Below are positions 34,772 through 41,181 of a DNA stretch of 64,000 nucleotides, piece after piece. The notes beneath the pieces are model-generated. The model did no database searches, was not told the DNA's origin, and saw nothing but the letters and a program-made list of their open reading frames with translations. A program made the position numbers and the translations under genes. Every line of letters begins with the position of its first letter. Positions within the stretch are counted from its first letter, which is position 1. Source of the stretch: JBAXAB01 sp037142735 (GTDB taxonomy: Bacteria; Patescibacteriota; Minisyncoccia; Phycocordibacterales; CAIZLB01); the NCBI GenBank assembly GCA_037142735.1, contig JBAXAB010000001.1, forward strand, positions 1 to 64,000, in the 5' to 3' direction.

Positions 34772-35011
34772 ATGGGAAAGATTAAAGACTTTTTTACAAA
34801 AATTGCCTTAAAGAAACAGCTGGGCCACCTACCACCGGCGCAACAAGAAGCAATTATGAAAGCGGTACAGGAAAACCCTCAGTTTTTTCAAAATATTGCC
34901 GATGAGATAGAGAACAAGCAAAAGCACGAAAATAAATCAAAAATGGAAGCTACAATGGAAGTCATGCGTAAACACCAAGGCGAGATGCAAAAGATTTTGA
35001 TGGGTAAGTAG
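34772..35011 (+). CDS. Small helical hypothetical protein
   Basis: I do not recognise this 79-residue protein. It is hydrophilic and predicted all-helical, with a Lys/Met/Gln-rich C-terminal half (KMEATMEVMRKHQGEMQKIL) that could form a coiled coil. The LGHLPPAQQEAIMKAVQENP segment recalls short protein-binding helical motifs. It sits 6 nt before the nucleotidyltransferase gene and is probably cotranscribed with it. Confidence 0.6.
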   Translation: MGKIKDFFTKIALKKQLGHLPPAQQEAIMKAVQENPQFFQNIADEIENKQKHENKSKMEATMEVMRKHQGEMQKILMGK

Positions 35012-35017
35012 TATTAT

Positions 35018-35416
35018 ATGAAAAATGCCAAAAAATACACACGGGGAATGGTCTTCGGTGTTTTTGATATATTTCATCCAGGACATATATACTTTCTGAC
35101 AGAGGCATCTACAAGATGTGAGCATTTAACAGTAGTAGTCGCCCGAAGTGAAGTGGTTGAGCTTCTCAAAAAAAGAGTCCCGAGGAATTTATTAGAAGAC
35201 AGAATTGAAAAAATAAGAGCACACAATAGTAATTACAATGTAATTGAGGGTGATGAAACTCTGGGTGAGTGGGCAGTGTTGAGAGACAATCCGTCGGATA
35301 TAATTTTTTTAGGATATGACCAGCAAGGTATTGCTCGAGAGCTGGACCGTATCGGTGTAGAATATGAATTTATAGAATCTCACCATCCTGACAAGTATAA
35401 ATCTAGTCTCCTTTAG
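35018..35416 (+). CDS. Cytidylyltransferase-like nucleotidyltransferase
   Basis: This 132-residue protein is a minimal nucleotidyltransferase: GMVFGVFDIFHPGHIYFL carries the HxGH motif (HPGH), and a later RNLLEDRIEKIRA segment and DIIFLGYDQQ complete the fold. It resembles TagD/RibL-type enzymes (glycerol-3-phosphate cytidylyltransferase or FAD synthetase). The substrate cannot be assigned. Its stop overlaps by 4 nt, tail to tail, with the MltG-like gene on the other strand. Confidence 0.8.
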   Translation: MKNAKKYTRGMVFGVFDIFHPGHIYFLTEASTRCEHLTVVVARSEVVELLKKRVPRNLLEDRIEKIRAHNSNYNVIEGDETLGEWAVLRDNPSDIIFLGYDQQGIARELDRIGVEYEFIESHHPDKYKSSLL

Positions 35417-36423
35417 TAATATTTTTTAATTAACGATACATGCTCTTTGTAGGTTTTACTACAATGAAATTCTCCTTTTTTGTCATTAAAATAATACAAA
35501 CAAGGTGTTTCAATCGGATTTAATGCTGCCAAAATTGCACCAACGGAAGGATTGGCAATTGGAGTAGGTGGTAGGCCTTTATGTAGATATGTATTATATG
35601 GAGACTTAATATATTTATCTTTTGGCACAACGTCCGGCCACCACTCGTTTGTATTTTTAGTGTTGGCTTTGGCATATTGAAGGGTGGCGTCTACCTGAAG
35701 GCTCATGTTATTAAAGATACGATTCCAGATAATTCCAGAAATCAATCGCATGTCTTTATTTCCAATAGTTTCGCGTTGAATGATAGAGGCAATATTTAAA
35801 GCTTGATTAATTGGAACAATTTGAGCCGTTGAGGTGCCGTAGCGGGCAAGGACGTTAGCTGTGAATCTTTTATTAATCATTTTTTCAACATCAACAGCGC
35901 TCGCATCGTTGTTCACGTAATACGTATCAGGAAAATACTCTCCTTCAATCATTGGTGGAGTGGAATCCTGACCTGCATTAAGAAATATTTTCTTGTCTGC
36001 ATCTTTCCACTCAAGATTTTTACCAAATTTATCTACTACCTGCTCCTTGCGCATTCCGGGGGTAATTGTTATCAAGTGGCCGTTAAGCCCAGCCACACTC
36101 GCAATGTTTTGATACCAAGAAGCCTCTGCAAGGTCTATGACTAGTGATTTAATAATGTTCAAAAGTGGATCAAAGACGCCTGAAACACTGGCCTCTAGTG
36201 GTGAACTGGTGCCTTCCAGATATGCATTTACTTCAGCTTTTTCAACTATCAGCTTGTTTCTAGGATCTACTGTGATAGGAAACTGTGGAGGTAGATTAGT
36301 GAGCGGCTTTTCTTGTTCACTTTTAATTGAGAATATGACAATTATTGGCAACGACATGACAATGACGACTGCCAAGAAAAAGATGACAAAATATCTCGAA
36401 TTTCGGACGATGAAGCTTTTCAT
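35413..36423 (-). CDS. MltG-like endolytic murein transglycosylase (copy 1)
   Basis: This 336-residue protein has one N-terminal membrane helix (residues 10-30) and a YceG/MltG domain with NIASIIQRETIGNKDMRLIS, LQVDATLQYAK and YNTYLHKGLPPTPIANP. The second Glu of the catalytic E-x-E pair, the one I equate with E218 of E. coli MltG, is kept; the first is Gln here. MltG terminates glycan strands in new peptidoglycan. A second copy lies at 46075. The extended TGC-TATACT box is close to the ATG, so the leader is very short. Confidence 0.85.
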   Translation of the reverse strand: MKSFIVRNSRYFVIFFLAVVIVMSLPIIVIFSIKSEQEKPLTNLPPQFPITVDPRNKLIVEKAEVNAYLEGTSSPLEASVSGVFDPLLNIIKSLVIDLAEASWYQNIASVAGLNGHLITITPGMRKEQVVDKFGKNLEWKDADKKIFLNAGQDSTPPMIEGEYFPDTYYVNNDASAVDVEKMINKRFTANVLARYGTSTAQIVPINQALNIASIIQRETIGNKDMRLISGIIWNRIFNNMSLQVDATLQYAKANTKNTNEWWPDVVPKDKYIKSPYNTYLHKGLPPTPIANPSVGAILAALNPIETPCLYYFNDKKGEFHCSKTYKEHVSLIKKYY

Positions 36424-36467
36424 GAATTAGTATAAGTATAGCAAATCATTGTGCCATTGGAACTAAC

Positions 36468-36509
36468 AAAAAAGACCGTCACTGCGGTTTGAGCACAGCT
36501 CAGGTCTTT
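36468..36509 (-). terminator. Terminator of the putative minus-strand RNA
   Basis: On the minus strand AAAGACC pairs with GGTCTTT, enclosing an inner TGAGC/GCTCA hairpin, and is followed by a run of T. It lies between the putative RNA at 36510-36600 and mltG copy 1. Confidence 0.7.
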
Positions 36510-36600
36510 GGCGATTAGTGCTCGCCACTCCCTGCCGTAGCCTCGTGGAGGCTACTTGGTTGTAATGAACTGTCGTCATTGTCGGCTAACATATTACTAC
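36468..36600 (-). ncRNA. Putative small structured RNA or mltG attenuator
   Basis: This 130-nt stretch has no convincing gene but carries three hairpins when read on the minus strand: a perfect 8-bp GTAGCCTC/GAGGCTAC with a 3-nt loop (36537-36555), a GGCG/CGCC pair (about 36509-36525), and a terminator-like element (36468-36509). It ends 45 nt before the start of mltG copy 1 on the same strand, so it may be an independent small RNA or a leader that controls read-through. A 44-codon reading frame from an ATG near 36572 exists but runs through the terminator and is unlikely. Confidence 0.45.
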
Positions 36601-36669
36601 TCATAATTAAAAAAGTAGTATTTTCGTAGCCTTTAAGGCACATTCAATAATAATTAAATTTAAAACAAC

Positions 36670-37050
36670 ATGACTGATATTAATAAAAATGATAATAATC
36701 TAGAGGTAAAAAACAAGGAAGTGGAAGATACTGAAATGGAAGCAAAAAAAGCAGATAAGAAGGTAGAAGGTGCAGTTGTGGCAGTTGTGGGCGAGCACGT
36801 AGATGCTGCCCTCATTCACAAGCAAGCAGCAGAAGTCCATATCGATGCAGCAGAGGTTCATATAGAAAAAGCTGATGACAAAAAAGTACAAGGAGAAGTG
36901 GTGCCTGTTAAGGATCAGTTGAAAGCCGCGCTTGTTCATAAGGAGGCAGCTGAGGATCATATGAAAGAAGCTGAAGATCATATAGAAGCTGCTAAGGAAA
37001 ATAACAAATTTTTGGTAAAAAAAATTCATCTGGACCAAAAAATTAAATAA
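36670..37050 (+). CDS. Ala/Glu/Lys-rich helical repeat protein
   Basis: I do not recognise this 126-residue protein. It is acidic-lysine-rich and has an internal duplication of about 40 residues: KKVEGAVVAVVGEHVDAALI then HKQAAEVHIDAAEVHIEKAD, and KKVQGEVVPVKDQLKAALVH then KEAAEDHMKEAEDHIEAAKE. Each repeat should form a long amphipathic helix. The heptad-like His/Glu spacing suggests a coiled coil or a cation-binding helix. It is monocistronic and followed by a structured repeat element. Confidence 0.6.
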   Translation: MTDINKNDNNLEVKNKEVEDTEMEAKKADKKVEGAVVAVVGEHVDAALIHKQAAEVHIDAAEVHIEKADDKKVQGEVVPVKDQLKAALVHKEAAEDHMKEAEDHIEAAKENNKFLVKKIHLDQKIK

Positions 37051-37061
37051 GTTCAACTTTC

Positions 37062-37160
37062 ACTACAATGCTCCAAAGGTGGGAGGATGTTCCCGATTTC
37101 TTAGCTTCGAAGAAGCTGTTGAAATCGTAGTCCTCGGGAGGATGTTCGAACCTACCTTTG
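37062..37160 (+). repeat. Structured element with two copies of the GGGAGGATGTTC repeat
   Basis: CAAAGGT (near 37074) pairs with ACCTTTG (near 37154), enclosing CGATTTC/GAAATCG and an inner AGCTTC-gaa-GAAGCT hairpin. Two copies of the window's repeat core lie at 37078-37092 and 37135-37150. The element follows the stop of the helical repeat protein by 12 nt. It is not a tRNA: the T-arm-like TTCGAAC lacks a complete stem. Confidence 0.55.
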
Positions 37161-37170
37161 CCCATAAAAC

Positions 37171-37216
37171 ACAAAGCCCACCATCAGACGACAGAGGCTC
37201 GTGTTGAGTGGTGGGT
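37171..37216 (-). terminator. Terminator of the 37216 gene
   Basis: On the minus strand CCCACCA pairs with TGGTGGG, followed by a T-rich stretch (TTTGTGTTTT). It lies directly after the stop codon. Confidence 0.65.
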
Positions 37217-37596
37217 TATCCAATGCAAGGGCATAGGCACACAAAGAGAATGTCAGTTTCCTGATGACCAGAGGGGTCTTTCTCATATGCGCCAAAGACA
37301 CCTAGAAATGTATTTGCCTCTGCTGGCCAGACATCACCCATGATGGTTCCTTGGTCTGACATTTCGATGATGTTTTCCCAGTGGATGCTAGTGTAGTATT
37401 CAGAGAGTATTTTACACACTTCTTCAAGTGGTATTTTTTCTTTGAATTTAAAACGCGTAGCATCACAGAGTAAACTATCCAGAGGGTCAACCAATTCACC
37501 TACGGTGCCAGGAATGACAGGCTTGTCTTCTTCAACGGGCAACAGAGCGCCCATGAACCTTGCTAGGAGAAACTCTCCTAAAGTATGTTTGCTCAT
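37216..37596 (-). CDS. Hypothetical protein, acidic, unrecognised
   Basis: This 126-residue protein has no family I recognise. It is slightly acidic and mixed alpha/beta, with a Cys-rich end (LFVCLCPCIG). It is one of the few genes with an upstream purine-rich element (GAAAGGAT, 5 nt before the ATG) and has a plausible promoter on the minus strand (TTTACT, then TATTTT, between 37640 and 37670) and its own terminator. Independent transcription and a Shine-Dalgarno-like site set it apart from neighbouring genes and hint at acquisition. Confidence 0.55.
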   Translation of the reverse strand: MSKHTLGEFLLARFMGALLPVEEDKPVIPGTVGELVDPLDSLLCDATRFKFKEKIPLEEVCKILSEYYTSIHWENIIEMSDQGTIMGDVWPAEANTFLGVFGAYEKDPSGHQETDILFVCLCPCIG

Positions 37597-37668
37597 ATTT
37601 ATCCTTTCGTTGATGTTTATGTTCTGGGGTTCAGATTAAAAATACACTTAAATTATTAAAAGTAAAGT

Positions 37669-37710
37669 GACGTACTACGGCTCCAAAAGTGGGACGATGT
37701 TCGAACTTAC
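37669..37710 (+). repeat. 42-nt repeat, copy b
   Basis: This 42-nt sequence (beginning GACGTACTACGGCTCC) is identical at 39 positions to copy c at 38198-38239. It ends one base before the stop codon of the Nudix gene on the minus strand. Confidence 0.8.
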
Positions 37711-38172
37711 TTATCTCAAAGACTTTAAATAAGTATCTAAAACCTCTTTTGTGAGCACAGAGAGATTCGGGGGTAAATTGCTTATTGGAAACCATTCTGT
37801 CTTTTTAATTTCCACTCGATTAAAAATAATCTCTTTTGAATCGCTATGGCCTACAAAAACACTGACAGTGTCATGGTGATAGGAGTGGTAGACATTAACT
37901 ACCCCTACATTCTTAAGTTCTGATAATTCCAACTTCAATTCCTCTTCTGTTTCTCGTCTTGCAGCATCAATAGGATTTTCATTTTCCTTTACTCCACCTC
38001 CAGGGAAATCCCATAAACCCCTATGCATGTATGTATGTTGAATTAATAAAATACTATCTCCGTTCCTTAATATAATCTGAACACCTTGTGTATTTGGGCG
38101 AGTAATAAACCACTTCAAGTAATATACTGCGTATCCAACCTTATATAATAATCTGCCCAAAAGATTTTTCAT
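37711..38172 (-). CDS. Nudix hydrolase
   Basis: This 153-residue protein has the Nudix box GGGVKENENPIDAARRETEE followed by EL (G-x5-E-x7-R-E-x2-E-E pattern intact). The N-terminus (LLGRLLYKVGYAVYYLKWFI) is hydrophobic and may associate with the membrane. Nudix enzymes hydrolyse nucleoside diphosphate derivatives; the substrate is unknown. It lies between two near-identical 42-nt repeats. Its ATG is 6 nt after a TATACT box, suggesting a leaderless mRNA. Confidence 0.85.
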   Translation of the reverse strand: MKNLLGRLLYKVGYAVYYLKWFITRPNTQGVQIILRNGDSILLIQHTYMHRGLWDFPGGGVKENENPIDAARRETEEELKLELSELKNVGVVNVYHSYHHDTVSVFVGHSDSKEIIFNRVEIKKTEWFPISNLPPNLSVLTKEVLDTYLKSLR

Positions 38173-38178
38173 TGTTGA

Positions 38179-38184
38179 AGTATA
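38179..38184 (-). promoter_or_regulatory. -10 box, predicted leaderless start of the Nudix gene
   Basis: TATACT on the minus strand ends 6 nt before the ATG at 38172. Confidence 0.5.
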
Positions 38185-38197
38185 CCAAATCTTCCTA

Positions 38198-38239
38198 GAC
38201 GTACTACGGCTCCAAAAGTGGGAGGATGTTCGAACCTAT
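38198..38239 (+). repeat. 42-nt repeat, copy c
   Basis: Direct repeat of copy b (39 of 42 positions). It includes the stop codon of the RhuM-Fic gene (38236-38238) and lies just upstream of the Nudix promoter. Confidence 0.8.
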
Positions 38240-39207
38240 CTACTCAATAGCATTACAATCAATCCAACAACTTGATCTTTGTCCTTCGGACTGCTCTCTG
38301 CAACAAGGAGGGTTATAGCTGTTAAGGCTTCTGGGGTCATACGATTTGTATCAAGCACTTTTGCTTTTCTCAGAAACCAGATAAAAGAAAGGGCGCCGCT
38401 TCTTTTATTTCCATCAGAGAATGGGTGATTTTTAACGATGAAATATAATAGATGGGCTGCTTTTTCTTCAATACTGCCATAAACATCCTTGCCACCAAAA
38501 GATTGAAATACATTACCAATAATGCCCGCTACACTTCCTTTTTCTCTTTCTTGCGCGAAAAGTTCTGTTGCCTCGTTAAGTGATAGAAGATTTTGCTTCA
38601 AATCGAGGATCGCATTATGTAGTTCAGAACCTGTAATGACAACTTGTCTTTTGGTTAGTTTTTTACTTTTGAACTCTGATTTGTCGTACGCATCCAAAGA
38701 AAACCATGTGCTTGCGAATAGTTTTACGAGCTCAAGGGTATCTTGATTTTTTATATTACTTTGCTCTGGTAATAAATTTCTTACCTTCTCGACTGCTGAT
38801 AGGAACGAATTATAATTATGCTGTACGCGGTTTGGATTGATAGTGTAGCCCTTGATTACATGGGATTTTAAAACTTTTGTGGCCCACTGGCGAAATCTTG
38901 TGGCTTGCTTTGAATTTACTCTATATCCGACAGATATAATTACGTCTAGGTTGTAGCGTTCTATGCTTCGTTCTACCTTTCGCCCACCTTCAGTTTGAAC
39001 TGTTGCATTTTTTGCAACAGTTGATTTTCTAGATAATTCTCCCGAACTGTAAATATCCTTGATGTGTCTTGATATAACGGATTTATCACGACCAAAAACA
39101 TCGGCAATCTGATTCAAACTCGCCCATAAAGTTTCCTTGTCTGTATCAACTTGAAAGTTGATATCTCCTTTTGAGTCTTTGTATATTGCAATTTCCTTTG
39201 TCATTAG
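38236..39207 (-). CDS. RhuM-like/Doc-type Fic fusion protein
   Basis: I start at the ATG at 39207 (323 residues). The N-terminal half matches RhuM virulence proteins: TLWASLNQIADVFGRDKSVISRHIK and ERYNLDVIISVGYRVNSKQATRFRQWA. The C-terminal third is a Fic/Doc domain with HPFSDGNKRSG around residue 272; GNK in place of GNGR is the Doc-type variant, and Doc phosphorylates EF-Tu. RhuM-Fic fusions occur in many genomes and are suspected of toxin or effector roles. No antitoxin gene is adjacent, so inhibition may be internal or it may be an orphan effector. Confidence 0.8.
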   Translation of the reverse strand, partial: LMTKEIAIYKDSKGDINFQVDTDKETLWASLNQIADVFGRDKSVISRHIKDIYSSGELSRKSTVAKNATVQTEGGRKVERSIERYNLDVIISVGYRVNSKQATRFRQWATKVLKSHVIKGYTINPNRVQHNYNSFLSAVEKVRNLLPEQSNIKNQDTLELVKLFASTWFSLDAYDKSEFKSKKLTKRQVVITGSELHNAILDLKQNLLSLNEATELFAQEREKGSVAGIIGNVFQSFGGKDVYGSIEEKAAHLLYFIVKNHPFSDGNKRSGALSFIWFLRKAKVLDTNRMTPEALTAITLLVAESSPKDKDQVVGLIVMLLSR

Positions 39208-39333
39208 GGAATATTGTAACACAAGGGGACTAAATAAAAATTAAGAAGTTATGAAAATCTAGTTTTTATAATGCTCCCCGCCTGGGGATCGTACCTAAAT
39301 TGGCAAAAGGCTATTAAATCAGTATTTTTATGC

Positions 39334-39339
39334 TATTAT
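39334..39339 (+). promoter_or_regulatory. Extended -10 box of ychF
   Basis: TGC-TATTAT ends 9 nt before the ATG at 39349, predicting a leader of only a few bases. A degenerate copy of the GCTCC...GGATCGTACCT repeat lies just upstream at 39271-39296. Confidence 0.45.
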
Positions 39340-39348
39340 CATTCAACT

Positions 39349-40449
39349 ATGGCAAAACTTTCTATCGGAATTGTAGGGCTCCCGAATGTTGGTAAATCAA
39401 CATTATTTAACGCGCTCACAAAAAAATCTGTCCCTGCAGAGAACTATCCATTTTGTACTATTGATCCATCCGTTGGAATTGTTCCAGTACCTGACGAGCG
39501 TTTATACAAATTAGCCTCATTTTCTGAAACAGAAAAAACCGTCCCGGCTGTTATTGAATTTGTTGATATCGCAGGGCTTGTTAAAGGTGCCTCTGAAGGA
39601 GAAGGTTTAGGAAATCAATTTTTGTCCCATATTCGAGAGGTTGATGCAATTGCCGAAGTGGTTAGAATTTTTGAAGACGGAAATGTAATTCATGTTCATG
39701 GGAAAGTTGACCCTATTAATGACATTGGTGTTATTAACCTTGAATTGATTTTAGCTGATACAGGCACTGTGACAAAACGCCTTGGCAGTCTAGAGAAAGA
39801 CGTAAAAAAAGGAGACAAACTGGCTATAAAAGAAAAAGAAGCACTCACGAAAATTGCCGAAGGCCTGGAAAATGAAAAACTAGCACGTGAAGTTAATCTG
39901 ACCCCGGAAGAAAACGAAGCGATCAAGAACCTAAGTCTTTTGACCATGAAGCCAATCATGTACATCTTGAATCGTAAGGCGGGAAGTGTAAATTTAGATG
40001 ATGTGAAGGACGGTAGATTTGAAAAATTGATCGAATTCTTTAAAGAAAAAAATGCGATGTGGACAATTGTTGACGCAGGAGTTGAACATGAACTAAAAGA
40101 TTTGGAAGGAGACGAGAAAGAGATGTTTCGAAAAGAATTAGGGGCAAAAGATGATGGAATTAACGCACTTATTAAAAAAGGGTACGAACTTTTGAATTTA
40201 GAAACATATTTTACGACTGGAAAGGTAGAGACGAGGGCTTGGACTATTGCCAAAGGTTCGACTGCTCCTGTTGCTGGAATGGCAATTCACACAGACTTCA
40301 AGGAAAAGTTCATCAGAGCTGAAATAATCTTTTGGTCAGATCTTTTAAATGCAGGATCATTTGGAACTGCCAGAGAGAAGGGGTTATTGAGGACAGAAGG
40401 GAAGGATTATGTGGTAAAGGATGGAGATGTGATTGAGTTTAAGATATAA
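39349..40449 (+). CDS. ychF: YchF/OLA1-family redox-regulated ATPase
   Basis: I place the start at 39349 because MAKLSIGIVGLPNVGKSTLF is the canonical YchF N-terminus; the 26 residues encoded upstream lie over the promoter. The 366-residue protein has G1 GLPNVGKS, G3 DIAGLVKGASEGEGLGN, a NxxE-type G4 (ILNRK), and a C-terminal TGS-type domain ending KDYVVKDGDVIEFKI. YchF binds ribosomes and prefers ATP over GTP. It is a housekeeping gene and looks complete. Confidence 0.92.
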   Translation: MAKLSIGIVGLPNVGKSTLFNALTKKSVPAENYPFCTIDPSVGIVPVPDERLYKLASFSETEKTVPAVIEFVDIAGLVKGASEGEGLGNQFLSHIREVDAIAEVVRIFEDGNVIHVHGKVDPINDIGVINLELILADTGTVTKRLGSLEKDVKKGDKLAIKEKEALTKIAEGLENEKLAREVNLTPEENEAIKNLSLLTMKPIMYILNRKAGSVNLDDVKDGRFEKLIEFFKEKNAMWTIVDAGVEHELKDLEGDEKEMFRKELGAKDDGINALIKKGYELLNLETYFTTGKVETRAWTIAKGSTAPVAGMAIHTDFKEKFIRAEIIFWSDLLNAGSFGTAREKGLLRTEGKDYVVKDGDVIEFKI

Positions 40450-40501
40450 ACTATGGAAAATAAGGGTTTTTTGCCAATTTTAATATAATACTAAAAAATA
40501 C

Positions 40502-40529
40502 TTGACATATATTTAATATGTGCTAGGGT
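40502..40529 (+). promoter_or_regulatory. Promoter of GC-rich unit C
   Basis: A perfect TTGACA (40502-40507), 16-nt spacer and TAGGGT (40524-40529) preceded by TGC as extended -10. Confidence 0.6.
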
Positions 40530-40543
40530 TTTATCAGCGCGAA

Positions 40544-40556
40544 GGTTCTTTGAACA
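40544..40556 (+). promoter_or_regulatory. boxA-like motif, unit C
   Basis: GGTTCTTTGAACA, 14 nt after the -10 box, is the best boxA match in the window and resembles rRNA-leader boxA elements (TGTTCTTTGAAA type). GTTC/GAAC could alternatively pair as a small hairpin. Confidence 0.5.
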
Positions 40557-40558
40557 AA

Positions 40559-40606
40559 ACATCTACGTATCTTGATGGCCGCGAGGTCAATCAAAGGTAA
40601 AGATGT
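40559..40606 (+). promoter_or_regulatory. Leader inverted repeat of unit C
   Basis: ACATCT (40559-40564) pairs with AGATGT (40601-40606); an inner CTTGAT pairs with ATCAAAG with one bulge. Confidence 0.45.
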
Positions 40607-41044
40607 CGAACCCTCTCCGCTCTGGTTACTCGTCCGACGTGTCGTAAACCAGTGTATGCGAAGAACAAACAGCATGTGAGTACCAAGTCAAAGGCACGCT
40701 GTTTCGCTAGGCACAAAGATAAGTCCGGCGCACAAATGGATGCTTGTCCAAAGCTCCTACTCTATGGGTCCACAGGCGCCGTAAAGCGACATCGAATCGT
40801 CGGGAGGGGCAACGTGCTACCACCCGCTATCGAACTCGCAGCCGCCACCATCGCCGTCGCACAATGCGCGGCCGAGCATCAGAGATGGCCCAAGAAAATC
40901 TCAAGGACGAAAACGAGCCGGGCAACCTTGAGAATGGACAGCGCTGCGGCGCAACAGGTTTCGATCAATCCCAGGTCGAAAGTGCAGGCAGTCTCGGCAG
41001 ACACCGAAGCTGAACCCGAAGTTCTTACCCGCACACCGAAGGGT

Positions 41045-41127
41045 ACCCCGCTGTTGCGCGCCCCACGCGTGCACAGCGGGGGCCCGACGGCCTCCCACAC
41101 ACTGATCCCACCCCGGGGTCTTTTTTT
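41045..41127 (+). terminator. Terminal hairpin and T-run of unit C
   Basis: A perfect 9-bp stem CCCCGCTGT/ACAGCGGGG (41046-41081) is followed 40 nt later by CGGGGTC and seven T (41121-41127). ACCCCG (41045-41050) can alternatively pair with CGGGGT (41114-41119) directly before the T-run. Confidence 0.55.
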
Positions 41128-41181
41128 GTACCTGAATTAGCGTTACTATCCATTTTTTGCTACTATTATTTTCATACTTTT

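Larger units (their letters stand above)
40530..41127 (+). ncRNA. GC-rich transcription unit C: candidate long structured RNA or unrecognised gene
   Basis: Between ychF and leuS lies about 600 nt of GC-rich sequence with its own promoter but no convincing protein gene. An open frame from a GTG at 40652 runs through the terminal hairpin to 41140; a second frame is open from about 40706 to 41013; neither yields a recognisable protein. Several local inverted repeats are visible (ACATCT/AGATGT at 40559-40606, AAACAGC/GCTGTTT around 40667-40709, GGCGC/GCGCC around 40727-40778, CCCCGCTGT/ACAGCGGGG at 41046-41081). A boxA-like GTTCTTTGA in the leader fits an untranslated RNA needing antitermination. 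Coding status is open. Confidence 0.4.

Noticed and set aside
37062..38239. tRNA-like TTCGAAC segments in the repeats
   Set aside because: No complete T-stem, anticodon arm or acceptor stem can be formed; they are repeats, not tRNA genes.
37669..38239. Integron attC sites
   Set aside because: The copies lack the required imperfect inverted-repeat structure with RYYYAAC/GTTRRRY ends, their orientation relative to genes varies, and no integrase is in the window.
39271..39348. N-terminal extension of YchF
   Set aside because: The upstream codons lie over the extended -10 box and have no counterpart in the family.
40530..41127. RNase P RNA or tmRNA in unit C
   Set aside because: The conserved RNase P core segments and the tmRNA acceptor/T-arm were not found; only a short AAGTCCGG is reminiscent.
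40652..41140. 162-codon open frame with GTG start in unit C
   Set aside because: It runs through the terminal 9-bp hairpin and the T-run and gives no recognisable protein; long open frames arise easily in GC-rich DNA.
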